From assembly GCA_023954715.1 (NCBI GenBank), contig JAGSHD010000016.1:53034-117033 (forward strand): a stretch of 64,000 bases of DNA, read 5' to 3'. This document shows, in pieces, positions 37,126 to 47,294 of the stretch. The position numbers and the translations under genes were made by a program. Below the pieces are notes generated by a model. That model worked only from the letters and a program-made list of their open reading frames with translations, was not told where the DNA came from and searched no databases. The stretch's first letter is position 1. Each line of letters opens with the position of its first letter. The stretch is from Candidatus Cloacimonadota bacterium (GTDB lineage: Bacteria > Muiribacteriota > UBA6191).

Positions 37126-38120
37126 GCCATTTCGTAGGCAAAAACCCTGTTTATATTATTGCAGAAATCGGTGGAAATCACGAAGGTGATTTTGAGTATG
37201 CAAAAAAGTTAACTAGATTGGCTGCCGAATCAGGTGCCGATGCGGTTAAATTTCAAATTTATACTGGCGACTCTTTGGTAAATGCTAAATATGACCCAAC
37301 TAGAAATAAACACTTTAAAAACTTTGAACTCAGCGAAGAAAAATACATTGAGCTTGCAAAGCTTTGTGAAGATTTGGGTATCACGTTTATGGCTTCGGTT
37401 TGGGATATGGAAGCATTTTCTTGGATCGATCCGTATATTCCAATTTATAAGGTAGGATCTGGTGATTTAACAGCGTATCCTTTGTTAAAGAAAATGGTTT
37501 TGACAGGCAAGCCAATGATTCTATCAACAGGGCTTTCTACTTTTGAAGAAGTACAAGATGCCGTAGACTTTATCAACTCTGTTGATCCCAAATTTGTTGA
37601 AGAGCAAAAGCTATCTATTTTACAATGTACTTCTATGTATCCCATACCTTATGAAGATGCTAACTTAAATGTTATGTGCACTTATATGGAAGAGTTTGAT
37701 CTACCTATTGGTTATTCTGATCACACCGTTGGTATGGAAGCAATAGAAACAGCTATTGTTATGGGAGCTGAGATTATTGAAGTTCATTTCACTGATTGTA
37801 GAGAGGGTAAAGTCTTTAGAGATCATAAAGTCTCAGCTACTTGTAGTGAAATTCAAGAGTTAATAAAAAAAATAGATCGAATTAATACACTAAAAGGCTC
37901 TTATGAAAAAAAGCCTACTCCCTCTGAAATCAACGCTAAACACGTGGATAGTTTTCGACGTGGTGTATTTGTTACACGAGATATAAAACAAGGCGAAACA
38001 CTGACGGAGTCAGATTTAATTACTTTGCGACCAAATATTGGTACAGGAGCTGAAAATTTTTATAAGCTCATCGGTACAAAAGTTAGTGAGAATTTAGATA
38101 AACTATCTAAAATAAAATAG
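37122..38120 (+). CDS. neuB: NeuB-family nonulosonic acid synthase
   Basis: A 332-residue stand-alone enzyme of the N-acetylneuraminate/legionaminate/pseudaminate synthase family. YIIAEIGGNHEGDFEYAKKL, ADAVKFQIYTGDSLV, GYSDHTVGMEA and the C-terminal SAF domain with SFRRGVFVTRDI and LRPNIGTGA are all intact. It is a second synthase right after the fused one (ATGA overlap), so two related sugars or two partners are possible. No NeuC/LegG-type hydrolysing epimerase or PseB-type dehydratase was seen nearby, so the exact sugar is open. Confidence 0.92.
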   Translation: MSHFVGKNPVYIIAEIGGNHEGDFEYAKKLTRLAAESGADAVKFQIYTGDSLVNAKYDPTRNKHFKNFELSEEKYIELAKLCEDLGITFMASVWDMEAFSWIDPYIPIYKVGSGDLTAYPLLKKMVLTGKPMILSTGLSTFEEVQDAVDFINSVDPKFVEEQKLSILQCTSMYPIPYEDANLNVMCTYMEEFDLPIGYSDHTVGMEAIETAIVMGAEIIEVHFTDCREGKVFRDHKVSATCSEIQELIKKIDRINTLKGSYEKKPTPSEINAKHVDSFRRGVFVTRDIKQGETLTESDLITLRPNIGTGAENFYKLIGTKVSENLDKLSKIK

Positions 38121-38129
38121 GGAAACTCC

Positions 38130-38607
38130 TTGGAAGAATCTAATACGTGTCCAGTTTGCTCTGGCTATGAACTAGAAATAGAAGTAGAAAATACTAAGGG
38201 TTGTAAAACGCATTTAGGATCAATTTCTGAATGCACGTCTTTAAAAAAGTGTACAACTTGCAGTTTTGTGTTTAGGTTTCCAAGAATTAGTAATCAACAG
38301 GCTTTAGGTTTTTATCAAGAGAATGTTTACTGGAGCTCCGTAGATTTAAATATTTACGATAGTAAACGAGGGCAGTTTCGGCTCGAGTATCTAAAAAAAT
38401 TTATTTCAAACCAAAGTTCAGTTCTAGAGAAAGGCGCATATAATGGTGCCTTTTTAAAGATGAAGCATTACTCTTGTTGTTACAAGAATAGTGGAGCTGC
38501 TGAGAGGGTTTTATAAAAGTTATTTACTAGTAGGAGCTAGAGAATTATGCATAACTAGTAAATTAAGTGAAGGTTGTAAAGAAATCAAGGTAAGTTATGA
38601 TAAATAG
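38130..38607 (+). pseudogene. Truncated zinc-ribbon class I methyltransferase
   Basis: The N-terminal reading (38130-38516, 128 residues, TTG start after AGGGA) has a zinc ribbon (CPVC...CTTC), the FYQENVYW segment and the start of the SAM motif at VLEKGAYNGAFLK. It then runs out of frame. Full-length relatives are about 300-400 residues. After the break, a second frame (38464-38604, 47 codons) reads LLRGFYKSYLLVGARELCI... and ends at TAG 38605-38607, overlapping the next gene by 11 bases. The simplest reading is an internal deletion with a frameshift that left both ends of one gene. Confidence 0.7.
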
Positions 38608-39214
38608 TATAGTTCGCTTTATTAAGGCTAAAGTGTTTAAAATTAGTCCCCTAAAAAATGTGTTTCTAGCTCAAAATGCATTTGTCAATTTCGATTCACA
38701 AATCGGGGGAAGCCTATCTTTAGGAGAGTGGTCTATTATTCGCTCTCCTATTGTAATAAAGGGTGGTAAAGAGGTAGTTTTTGGAAAATATTGTGCTGTA
38801 GGTTGGGGAGTTAAGTTACAAACAAGTTCTCATGATATGAACTTTGTAAATGTAAATAATGCTTTTCAACAGTTTATGAAGTTTCAAAGTGTAATGAAAC
38901 AAGTTGATCATGGTATTACGATTGGTAATAGTGTTTGGATTGCAGATAAAGCATTTATATTACCTGGGGTTAAAATAGGGGATGGAGCTGTTATAGGTGC
39001 AAATGCAATTGTATCTAAAGACGTAGCACCTTATAGCGTAGTCACTGGGATACCCGCTAGAGAGATAAAAAAGAGGTTTTCGGATAATATTATTCAAGAG
39101 TTACTTCAGTTAAAGTGGTGGGACTGGTCCTTAGAAAAAATTGCACGAAACAAAACCTTTTTTGAAGCGGACTTATCTCAATATAGCAGTCTCAAAGAAT
39201 TGATCAATGATTAA
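38597..39214 (+). CDS. Hexapeptide-repeat acyltransferase
   Basis: A 205-residue left-handed beta-helix protein of the maltose/galactoside O-acetyltransferase type. The catalytic-type His is in TSSHDMNF, with ITIGNSVWIADKAFI, GVKIGDGAVIGANAIVSKDV and YSVVTGIPAREIKKRF typical of the C-terminal repeats. It most likely O-acetylates a sugar of the glycan. The ATG at 38597 overlaps the end of the decayed methyltransferase gene by 11 bases, and its own stop overlaps the ABC exporter by 8. Confidence 0.85.
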   Translation: MINSIVRFIKAKVFKISPLKNVFLAQNAFVNFDSQIGGSLSLGEWSIIRSPIVIKGGKEVVFGKYCAVGWGVKLQTSSHDMNFVNVNNAFQQFMKFQSVMKQVDHGITIGNSVWIADKAFILPGVKIGDGAVIGANAIVSKDVAPYSVVTGIPAREIKKRFSDNIIQELLQLKWWDWSLEKIARNKTFFEADLSQYSSLKELIND

Positions 39215-40970
39215 AGAATTGCTAAACCATAAAGATTTATCAAAAGTTAAATTAATTTTGGTGATTCTCTTTAACTTATTTGAGGCATTTTTTTTAGTTT
39301 CAGGTATTTTTTTAATCTTTCCTTTTTTGAAATATTTAATCAATTCAAAACAAGGAGTTTTAACACTTTTTGAACAATCAGAGTATCAAACAATTGGGAT
39401 GCTTTTTGATAAGTTTAGCTTACCGATAAATTTAATATCGTTAACTATTTTGGCTATACTTCCTATGGTACTAGGACAGTTTTTCAAATTTGTAAAAAGT
39501 ATAAATGTTGTGACCCTCCAACAGGAGTTAGTGTTTTCATTAAGAAGAGATTTTTTAAAAGAAACTTTCAAGCTATCTTATCTACATTTGAAGCAATTAA
39601 AAGTGGGTGAGATTGCCAATGTTATTGCAGCTGAAAGCATGAGGGTTGGAGTAGCGTTACAGTATGTTTTAAATTTTTATAGTTTTTTGTTTATAGCATG
39701 TATTTATGGGTTTATGTTGATTGGAATATCATTCAAATTAAGTATGGTGGCTATGTTTCTACTGATTTCTTTGCCTTTAGTTGTTAAAAAGCAATCTAAA
39801 GAATTGAAGCACTTAGGTAGGATAGTATCTAGCAGTAATGAGAATATTCAGTCTTATTTAATTGAGAGAGTGAAAGTTTTTAAAAAAGTAAAGTTGCTTA
39901 ACTCAGTTGATTTTGAGATCAAAAAGTTTTTAAAGATAAGTAGAGATTTTGAAGATGCGTACTTAAAAAGTGGAAAAGTGATGGCTTTAGTAGATGTAGT
40001 TTTAGAGCCCTTAGCTTTTATAATTTCATTAATATTAGTAGTTGTAGGAGTAGATTATTTTCATTTAGAATTTGATAAAATTGTATTGTTTTTATTTGTT
40101 ATTTTTAAACTAAACACAAGTCTTAGGGGTGCGATTCAGACAAAAAACCAACTAAACATATATGCTGGTAGCTATCAACTTTATAAAAAATATTTAGATA
40201 AATTTATATCGAATCGAGAGTTTACTTTCGGTTCATTAAAATTAGAAAAAATAGAGAGAGCAATCTCTTTAAACAAGGTTAGTTTCTCCTACACTTCTGA
40301 AAAATTTATTGAAAACCTTGATTTAGAGTTTTTAGTGGGAAAAACAAGTGCATTGATTGGTTCTTCTGGGTCTGGTAAATCAACGATAATTGATTTGTTG
40401 CTGGGTTTCAATATTCCCCAAAAGGGAGATGTATATTTTGATGATTGTGTTATGAAGGATTTATCAATTGTAGAAGTCCGCTCAAAAATTGGAGTTGTAA
40501 GCCAAGACGCCATGTTATTATATGGTTCTATTAGAGATAATTTACTATATGGACTTTTTGATAAATCAGAAGAAGACTTAAGAGGGGCTTGTGACAAAGC
40601 TTCATTACTTGATTTTGTAGACTCTCTACCAAATGGTTTTGATACTCAAATTGGCGAAGAAGGTAGCTTATTATCCGGAGGGCAAAAACAACGCTTACAA
40701 TTGGCTCAAATCTTTTTGCAAGATCCAGAGGTTATCATACTTGATGAGCCAACAAGTGCATTGGATTCTGAGTCAGAAGAAGTGATCGTAGATACTTTAA
40801 AGGCTCTACATCATAGCAAAACCATCATTATTATTGCTCATAGATTATCTACAATAATGCATTCAGATAACATCATAGTCATGGATAAAGGTGAGCTTAT
40901 TGATCAAGGTACTCATAGTCAATTGCTTCATAATAATGAAATGTATAAAAAATACTTCGTAGGAGACTAG
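39207..40970 (+). CDS. ABC exporter half-transporter, PglK/MsbA-like
   Basis: A 587-residue fused membrane and ATPase protein. About six membrane helices fill residues 15-310. The nucleotide-binding domain has Walker A GSSGSGKST near 385-393, the signature LSGGQKQRLQLAQ from 489, and VIILDEPTSALDSESEEV. In polysaccharide loci such proteins flip lipid-linked oligosaccharides (PglK) or other glycolipids across the inner membrane using ATP. It provides a second export route next to the Wzx-like gene. A toxin or peptide exporter role is less likely given the neighbours. Confidence 0.85.
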   Translation: MIKELLNHKDLSKVKLILVILFNLFEAFFLVSGIFLIFPFLKYLINSKQGVLTLFEQSEYQTIGMLFDKFSLPINLISLTILAILPMVLGQFFKFVKSINVVTLQQELVFSLRRDFLKETFKLSYLHLKQLKVGEIANVIAAESMRVGVALQYVLNFYSFLFIACIYGFMLIGISFKLSMVAMFLLISLPLVVKKQSKELKHLGRIVSSSNENIQSYLIERVKVFKKVKLLNSVDFEIKKFLKISRDFEDAYLKSGKVMALVDVVLEPLAFIISLILVVVGVDYFHLEFDKIVLFLFVIFKLNTSLRGAIQTKNQLNIYAGSYQLYKKYLDKFISNREFTFGSLKLEKIERAISLNKVSFSYTSEKFIENLDLEFLVGKTSALIGSSGSGKSTIIDLLLGFNIPQKGDVYFDDCVMKDLSIVEVRSKIGVVSQDAMLLYGSIRDNLLYGLFDKSEEDLRGACDKASLLDFVDSLPNGFDTQIGEEGSLLSGGQKQRLQLAQIFLQDPEVIILDEPTSALDSESEEVIVDTLKALHHSKTIIIIAHRLSTIMHSDNIIVMDKGELIDQGTHSQLLHNNEMYKKYFVGD

Positions 40971-40975
40971 CAAAA

Positions 40976-42775
40976 ATGTGTGGATTTATTGGTTTCACGA
41001 AATTTGTAAATGTTAAACAGTATTCAGACCGACTTCATCACAGAGGACCAGATAGTTTTGGATTTTATCAAGATGATGAGACAACACTGATGCATAATAG
41101 ATTGTCTATCATTGATGTTAGTAGTACTAGTGATCAGCCATTTTTGGATAAGACTAGAGATTACGCTATCGTTTTTAATGGTGAAATATATAATTATCAA
41201 GAGTTAAAGAGTAATTTTAACTTAAATTGTCGTACTAATTCAGATACAGAAGTTATCTTAGAGTTATATAAGTTAATGGGTAAAAAATGCTTAGATCACT
41301 TAACTGGTATTTTCGCCTTTTGTATATATGATATAAAGAGTAAAAGCCTGTTTTTGGCTAGAGATCACTTTGGAGTTAAGCCGTTATATTACTCCTTAAA
41401 CGATGGAGTTTTATCTTTTTCTTCTGAGATTAAAGGAATCTTGGATGAATCTATAAAATTTAACTTACAAAGTGTTTATGAGTATATGCAATATGGCTTG
41501 TTACATCACAATGAATCTACGTTTTTTGAAGATGTGTTTTCTTTGTCTCCAGGACATTGTATAGATTTTGATTTAAAATCCAAAGAGATGACAATAAGAC
41601 GGTATTGGGATATACCTCATTACGATCAAGATGGTTCTGAAGATACTATCGAAGAAGTACATGAATTATTACAACAAAGTATGAAGCATAACTTGGTTAG
41701 CGATGTAGAGGTAGCTATTTGCTTAAGCAGCGGAACAGATTCAACATTATTAACTAAAATGTCTCAAGAGCATCAACAAGAGTTTAAAGCCTTTACTTTT
41801 GGATTTAGTGAGCAGGACTATGATGAGATAAGTCGGGTCAAAAGAAACTTTGATTTAAATCACTTAGACTTACATCCAAGTTATTTACCTCAAAATAAAA
41901 TGTTAAGTATGTTAAAGGAGTCTTTATATTATTTTGAATCCCCTTTAGGAGGGCTTGGTACTTTAAGTGCATATAATTTAATGAAAGATGTCCACAAACA
42001 ACGAATAAAAGTTGTTTTAGCTGGTGAAGGGGCAGATGAAGTATTTGGTGGATATCGATATTATTATGCATCTTTGTTTCAAGACTTGTTAGATAAGGAT
42101 AGTTTACAAAATGAGTTGTCCATATATAACCAAAAACATAAAACAAATTTACAACTAGGGACAAAAGAGTTTAAGCAGTTTCTCGAATTAAATAATAGTG
42201 ACTTTGTATTTGCACCAGATGCTACGAGCTCTATGCAAACATACTGTAGCACAGCCTTTAAAGACTTTAGTTTGAATACAATGAAAGCTAAAAGTCAATT
42301 TAGTTCAGCTCTTAGCAATACAATGTATACAGATATGTTTAGAAAAAAACTCCCAAAACTTTTACATTTTCAAGATAGGGCATCTATGGCAAATGGAGTA
42401 GAAGCTAGAGTACCTTTTTTAGATAAGAGACTAACAGAATTAATGTATTCACTTCCGGCTCAATACAAGATAAAAAATGGTGAGACAAAGTATTTGTTAA
42501 AGAGAGTTTTAAAAGAGAAGTATTCATATTTAGAGCGAAGTGAAACAAAGCATTATGTGGCAACTCCACAGCGTGAATGGCTAAAAAGTAAAGAGATTGT
42601 TGACGAAGTATTAGACACGATAAAATCGGGATTTTTGGTTAAAAACTCATGGGTTGATTACTCTAAATTTGAAAAAGACTACTTAAACTATGCCGAGCAA
42701 GAAGAACTAGGAAACTCATTTTTTATATGGAAATTGATTAACTTAGAATACTTATTGGAAATCAAATGGACTTGA
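40976..42775 (+). CDS. Asparagine synthetase-like amidotransferase (AsnB paralogue 2)
   Basis: A 599-residue protein of the AsnB family. MCGFIGFTK carries Cys2, followed by HHRGPDSFGF, NRLSIIDVS and FNGEIYNYQEL. The synthetase PP-loop reads LSSGTDSTL instead of the usual SGGxDS, so its ATP-binding loop is slightly altered. EGADEVFGGYRYYY and VEARVPFLDKRLTELMY are normal. It is the shortest of the three paralogues. It follows the ABC gene by 5 bases and overlaps the next gene by 10. Likely amidates a carboxylate of the glycan. Confidence 0.85.
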   Translation: MCGFIGFTKFVNVKQYSDRLHHRGPDSFGFYQDDETTLMHNRLSIIDVSSTSDQPFLDKTRDYAIVFNGEIYNYQELKSNFNLNCRTNSDTEVILELYKLMGKKCLDHLTGIFAFCIYDIKSKSLFLARDHFGVKPLYYSLNDGVLSFSSEIKGILDESIKFNLQSVYEYMQYGLLHHNESTFFEDVFSLSPGHCIDFDLKSKEMTIRRYWDIPHYDQDGSEDTIEEVHELLQQSMKHNLVSDVEVAICLSSGTDSTLLTKMSQEHQQEFKAFTFGFSEQDYDEISRVKRNFDLNHLDLHPSYLPQNKMLSMLKESLYYFESPLGGLGTLSAYNLMKDVHKQRIKVVLAGEGADEVFGGYRYYYASLFQDLLDKDSLQNELSIYNQKHKTNLQLGTKEFKQFLELNNSDFVFAPDATSSMQTYCSTAFKDFSLNTMKAKSQFSSALSNTMYTDMFRKKLPKLLHFQDRASMANGVEARVPFLDKRLTELMYSLPAQYKIKNGETKYLLKRVLKEKYSYLERSETKHYVATPQREWLKSKEIVDEVLDTIKSGFLVKNSWVDYSKFEKDYLNYAEQEELGNSFFIWKLINLEYLLEIKWT

Positions 42776-44085
42776 TTGAATTAGGAAAGTTTTGCTCAGA
42801 TTTAGACAATAAAAACTTGGACAAAATAATAAAGTTGAAGTTTTTAGGCTTTAATCTTTGGAAAATCTATCGAAATAAAATTGCTGGAGACCTGTATGCA
42901 GAGTTTCAAGTAAAGCAATCGAGAAAATATATATCTAGTTGGAATATTTTAAGTATATTGAATTTCAAGAAAAATGGCTTGCTATGTAGAGTAACGTCAA
43001 CTTTGTATACAGAAATAAGAGATGGAAAAGCTAGGTCCAATAGAATTCAAAATATAGTAAACTCCTATAAGAAGTCGTCTGTTAATGTAAGTCTTTTAGG
43101 CGTAAAGGAACAAAGCAAAATAAGTGGTTGTACTCCTGAAATTTGTTACGATGAAAGTGTTTTGAATAATTATGTAAAATTACTCAAATATATTTGCCTC
43201 ATTATTTGTGCTGTCCCTGCATTTTTCCACTTTGTACAATTGAAAAAATTTACAACATTAACTTATAAAAATGTATTAGCAGGTATGAGTAAATTTACCG
43301 CAGAATATTTGGTATTCTTATTGTTTTATAAATTTTCTAATATTAAAACTGTATTATTTATGTTTGCGAGTTATGGGCATGAAGGGGAAATTGCGGCTTT
43401 ACAAACTCTTAGTATCTCGGTCGAAGAATACCAACATGGACATCTCTACTCAGAACATTATGGATATAACCTTCAGAGTATTCTAAATCCAATCAAGGAA
43501 ACTCTTTTAATTCCAGAAAAATTTTATGTATATGGTACCCATTGGAAAGAGGTACTGTTAGGTATAGGGCTATATTCTTCTGAGCAAATTATTGTTTCAG
43601 GAAACCCAAGTTTTGAAAATGTGGAAAAGGTGATCTTACCATTTACAGAAAAAACCATTATATTAGTATGCTCCCATCCTAACTCAGGGCATTTGTATAG
43701 AAAGTTTATTACAAATTACTTGTTGAAATCTCACTTTTCAAAAGATCTTCGATTTATAGTGAAAGCCCACCCTCGTGAATCTCAACTTGAATGGATTGAA
43801 TACTGTGCAACAAACGACTTTGTTAGTTTAGTAGATGTAGATACTTATTCATTGTTTCAAACAGTTGATTTACAGTTGACGGGTAGTTCTACTACTTTGT
43901 TTGAAGCAAACTTTTTTGAAGTAAGTAATTATATTCTAATTCATGATATGAAAATAACTGAAAGTTCAGACTTTGATGCTAGTATCGGCCAAGTCATTGA
44001 TATAGACTATATTGGCAAGTTTGAAGAGTCTGAAGTTAGCTCCGATGAGAATAAATATTTTGGGAGGTATCAGTTTGCTGGCTAA
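42766..44085 (+). CDS. Putative GT-B sugar/glycerol-phosphate transferase-like protein
   Basis: A 439-residue protein without strong family identity. It has a hydrophobic helix near 140-165, then short motifs typical of the CDP-glycerol glycerophosphotransferase and capsule polysaccharide transferase superfamily: [33 protein letters not shown] and [13 protein letters not shown]. This suggests a GT-B-type enzyme that uses a cytidine or similar nucleotide donor. The start overlaps AsnB-2 by 10 bases. Function is inferred from these motifs only. Confidence 0.55.
   Translation: MDLIELGKFCSDLDNKNLDKIIKLKFLGFNLWKIYRNKIAGDLYAEFQVKQSRKYISSWNILSILNFKKNGLLCRVTSTLYTEIRDGKARSNRIQNIVNSYKKSSVNVSLLGVKEQSKISGCTPEICYDESVLNNYVKLLKYICLIICAVPAFFHFVQLKKFTTLTYKNVLAGMSKFTAEYLVFLLFYKFSNIKTVLFMFASYGHEGEIAALQTLSISVEEYQHGHLYSEHYGYNLQSILNPIKETLLIPEKFYVYGTHWKEVLLGIGLYSSEQIIVSGNPSFENVEKVILPFTEKTIILVCSHPNSGHLYRKFITNYLLKSHFSKDLRFIVKAHPRESQLEWIEYCATNDFVSLVDVDTYSLFQTVDLQLTGSSTTLFEANFFEVSNYILIHDMKITESSDFDASIGQVIDIDYIGKFEESEVSSDENKYFGRYQFAG
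44062..44077 (+). promoter_or_regulatory. Strong RBS deciding a TTG start
   Basis: GGGAGG at 44062-44067 lies seven bases before TTG at 44075, inside the end of the upstream gene. No other in-frame start codon nearby has comparable spacing, which fixes the acyltransferase start here. Confidence 0.7.
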
Positions 44086-44788
44086 AATAAAAAGAAAAAT
44101 AGAGGCTTTAACTTTTTCCTATGGGAAAAACTTTTCTGTATATAGAAATAATAAAATTTTTAGTCCAGCCTCAATCACTACTGGAAGTAAGGTGAGCCTT
44201 TTTAACTGTGAATTGGATGGAGAGATTCATTTGGGTGATAATTGTCTCATCAATAACTCTATTGTGAGAGGTAGAGTTAGCATCGGAAAAAGCAGTGCAT
44301 TGAATGGTCCAACTAGTTTCGTCTTATCTAAGCATAATCCAATTTCAATTGGAAACTATTGTTCAATCGCCCATAATGTTTCAATCGTAGAGTTTTTTCA
44401 CAATACTCAAACACTAAGTACCTCTTTTTTACATAAAAAGTTAAATAAAAAGTCTAGTACTAGAGATACTTGGAGTAAGGGGCCAATAAGAATTGGACAT
44501 GATGTTTGGATAGGAGCAGGGGCAGTTATTTTGAGTGGTGTTACCATAGGTAATGGTGCCATAATAGGAGCAAATACTGTAGTAAATCAAGATGTACCTA
44601 GCTATGCAATTGTAGCTGGAAGTCCTTCAAAGGTAGTTAAATACCGTTTTGAAGAAGCTATATGTGAGAAACTCGATGAACTGTCGTGGTGGAATAACGG
44701 ACTCAAAGAATTGAAGGCTTGTGAGCATTTACTACAAAATCAGCTTAACTTAGAAGTTTTAAATGAGATTGAAAGTTTATTGAAATGA
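44075..44788 (+). CDS. Hexapeptide-repeat sugar acyltransferase
   Basis: A 237-residue left-handed beta-helix acyltransferase. The helical repeats are visible in [34 protein letters not shown] and [20 protein letters not shown], ending in [14 protein letters not shown]. The CatB-like architecture suggests acetyl-CoA-dependent O-acylation of a sugar. It begins at a TTG after a strong GGGAGG, overlaps the upstream transferase by 11 bases and the next GT2 by 4. Confidence 0.82.
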   Translation: MLAKIKRKIEALTFSYGKNFSVYRNNKIFSPASITTGSKVSLFNCELDGEIHLGDNCLINNSIVRGRVSIGKSSALNGPTSFVLSKHNPISIGNYCSIAHNVSIVEFFHNTQTLSTSFLHKKLNKKSSTRDTWSKGPIRIGHDVWIGAGAVILSGVTIGNGAIIGANTVVNQDVPSYAIVAGSPSKVVKYRFEEAICEKLDELSWWNNGLKELKACEHLLQNQLNLEVLNEIESLLK

Positions 44789-45627
44789 AGTTGATTAGTG
44801 TAAATATTACAACTTATAACCGTTCTCATCTTTTGGCTAGATGCTTGGACTCGGTTTTATCTCAGAGTTACAAAAATATAGAAGTTGTTATTGTAGATGA
44901 TTGCTCTACAGATGAGACGACTCAAATAGTAAAGAGCTACTCTGATAAAGATGATCGAGTTAAGTATATAAAGCATGAGCTTAATAAGGGAAACGCTGGA
45001 TCTAGAAATACTGCTATGGATCATTGTAGTGGGTTTTATGTAGCATTCATGGATGATGATGATGAATGGATCGACATTCATAAACTTCAAAAACAGGTGG
45101 ATCTATTTGAGGGTTCAACAGGCAAATTAGGGATGATTTGTACTAGTGTTCGATTGATGGATCAAAATAAAAATACTAGAGATAAGCTTATTGTTAAGCC
45201 AGATAATGTAAAATCTATGATTTTAAAAGGCAATGGCTATATTTATAGTCCCACTGTTTTTACTAGTAAAAAGGTTATGGATGAGGTTGGTGGCTTTGAT
45301 TTAACACTACCAAGAGGTATCGATAGTGACTTTTATAGAGTTGCGATAGTAAAACTAAATTATGATATTATCTTTATGAAAGATATAACAACTTTAATCC
45401 ACGAGTATGGTAATGATAGAATAACTCCAACGGACTCAGCCAATGCTTTTTGTAAAGATATTATTGGAAACAGAATTTGCCTTGAAAAGTTTAAAGATGA
45501 ATTTAAGGTATTTTGGCGAGAAAAATACTATCGAAAAGCAAATATACTCTTTAGGTTTTGTAAAAATATAATCAAATTTAGAGAAAAAAGATTGTTTATA
45601 GAAATGTATAAATTATTAAAATCTTGA
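44785..45627 (+). CDS. Family 2 glycosyltransferase
   Basis: A 280-residue GT-A transferase. [36 protein letters not shown] and the metal-binding MDDDDEW define the catalytic core. Its N-terminus, centre and length resemble the GT2 at 46380, so the two may be paralogues. One base overlap of stop and start (ATGA) couples it to the acyltransferase upstream. The donor is unknown. Confidence 0.88.
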   Translation: MKLISVNITTYNRSHLLARCLDSVLSQSYKNIEVVIVDDCSTDETTQIVKSYSDKDDRVKYIKHELNKGNAGSRNTAMDHCSGFYVAFMDDDDEWIDIHKLQKQVDLFEGSTGKLGMICTSVRLMDQNKNTRDKLIVKPDNVKSMILKGNGYIYSPTVFTSKKVMDEVGGFDLTLPRGIDSDFYRVAIVKLNYDIIFMKDITTLIHEYGNDRITPTDSANAFCKDIIGNRICLEKFKDEFKVFWREKYYRKANILFRFCKNIIKFREKRLFIEMYKLLKS

Positions 45628-45636
45628 AAGAAAGAA

Positions 45637-46377
45637 ATGCAAAAAGAACAGCAGCTACAAGACGATGAATATGGTTTCCCTTATCATTATATTGCAAGTT
45701 TAGATAATGGATTTACTCAACATTATAACTGGCCCTTTGGGATTTATTATTTAACAACCTTAACATTCCTACTAGAGCGTTTATCCCAATGTAAGTTTGA
45801 TAACTATGTGGATATTGGATGTGGAGACGGTAGATTAGCAACAGAAGTCAATCAGCATTTTAGCGATGCTAAGATAGTTGGTGTAGACTATTCACAGGCT
45901 GCAATAAGTTTAGCTACCGTTATGGGTAAGGGGGCAAACTTTCAATGTCGTGATATTATGACAGAAGGTTTCGAAGAACAATATGATGTGGCAACATTAA
46001 TCGAAGTGTTAGAGCACATTCCTCCAAAAATTGTACCTGATTTTATAAAAGCTGTAGCTTCTAGTTTAAAGCCAGGAGGAAAGCTTTTAATGACTGTCCC
46101 ACACAAAAATAAGCCTTTACAAGAAAAACATTTTCAACATTTTAACCTTGAAATGTTGAAGAGTATCTTTGCTCATGACTTTGAAGTGAATGATGTAGTG
46201 TATTTTGAGAAAAAGTGTTTTATGGAGAGAATGATAAACAAAGTTTTGACCAATCCAATTTTTGTATTGAAGCATCAAGGTTTACTGAATATAGTTTACA
46301 ACTATTTTAAGTCAAAATTATTTTTTGCTAGCGATAAAAACTGTGGTAGAGTTTTTCTAGAATTAACTAAAAGATAG
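45637..46377 (+). CDS. Class I SAM-dependent methyltransferase
   Basis: A 246-residue methyltransferase of the Methyltransf_11/23 type. Motif I is YVDIGCGDGRLATEVN, followed by IVGVDYSQAAISLA and VATLIEVLEHIPPKIV with LKPGGKLLMTVPHK. Located between two GT2 genes, it probably methylates a sugar, or a lipid-linked terminus as a chain-length cap. It has no membrane segment. Confidence 0.85.
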   Translation: MQKEQQLQDDEYGFPYHYIASLDNGFTQHYNWPFGIYYLTTLTFLLERLSQCKFDNYVDIGCGDGRLATEVNQHFSDAKIVGVDYSQAAISLATVMGKGANFQCRDIMTEGFEEQYDVATLIEVLEHIPPKIVPDFIKAVASSLKPGGKLLMTVPHKNKPLQEKHFQHFNLEMLKSIFAHDFEVNDVVYFEKKCFMERMINKVLTNPIFVLKHQGLLNIVYNYFKSKLFFASDKNCGRVFLELTKR

Positions 46378-46379
46378 CA

Positions 46380-47291
46380 ATGAAACAAGAGTTAATAACA
46401 GTTTGCATAACGACCTTTCAAAGAAAAACCTTAGTAGGACTAGCAGTTCAATCGGTTCTTGATCAAAGTTATTCCAACTTTGAATTGATCCTAGTTGACG
46501 ATTACTCAAATGATGGTACCAAAGAGTTCATAGAAAATGAGATATTGCCTTTAGATCCCCGTATACGATTTATATTCCATGATGAAAATAAGGGGCTGTC
46601 ATGCGCTAGAAACTCAGCAATTTTTAACGCTAGAGGTAAATATTTTACCTTTCTAGATGATGATGATGAGTGGCAACAAGACTTTTTAGCCAAATTCTAT
46701 GAACTAGCAGAGCGTTATCCCCATATCCCAGCATTTACTTGTGGAACAATACATGGCAGTAGAAAAGTTTATTCACCAATTAATGGGACAATAAAATCTG
46801 TTATACGGCAGGGGTATGCTCCACCTGTTGCGGCTCAATTTTATTTGGTAAAAACTCTTAGGGCAGTTCAAGGATATAATCCAGAGATAAAAAGTGGCGT
46901 AGATCATGATTTATGGCTTCGGTTGTCTTTTCTTGATTTGGAGATAAGATCTTTAGATTTATGTCTTTCTAAACCTAATGCTAATGTATCACTAGACAGA
47001 ATGACTACAAATGTGAATAAAAGATTAACAGGAATCCAAAATTCTCTCAATATTTGGAAACCTGATATTGAAGAGCACTATGACTCAGAGTTTTACAACG
47101 ATTTTTCAAAGGCTTATATAAGCAATGTATATAGTTGTTTTTTTATAAATAACATTAAGCAAAAAGATTTTTCTGAAGCCTATAAAACTTTTGTTAAGAT
47201 CGATAAAAAAGTTAGCTTTCTTTCTCGACATATTCGACGATTGCTATCTAAGAATTCTAAAGAGTATTCTGCAAGTGCATTGGATTTGTAA
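46380..47291 (+). CDS. Family 2 glycosyltransferase
   Basis: A 303-residue GT2 with VCITTFQRKTLVGLAVQSVL at the N-terminus, LVDDYSNDGTKEFI and the metal-site FLDDDDEWQQDFL. It starts 2 bases after the methyltransferase stop. It may be a paralogue of the GT2 at 44785. Donor and linkage are not visible. Confidence 0.88.
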   Translation: MKQELITVCITTFQRKTLVGLAVQSVLDQSYSNFELILVDDYSNDGTKEFIENEILPLDPRIRFIFHDENKGLSCARNSAIFNARGKYFTFLDDDDEWQQDFLAKFYELAERYPHIPAFTCGTIHGSRKVYSPINGTIKSVIRQGYAPPVAAQFYLVKTLRAVQGYNPEIKSGVDHDLWLRLSFLDLEIRSLDLCLSKPNANVSLDRMTTNVNKRLTGIQNSLNIWKPDIEEHYDSEFYNDFSKAYISNVYSCFFINNIKQKDFSEAYKTFVKIDKKVSFLSRHIRRLLSKNSKEYSASALDL

Positions 47292-47294
47292 GTG

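Noticed and set aside
33997..38120. A sialic acid (Neu5Ac) capsule locus
   Set aside because: NeuB-type enzymes are present but no NeuC-type epimerase or dedicated sialyltransferase was recognised, so Neu5Ac itself is not supported.
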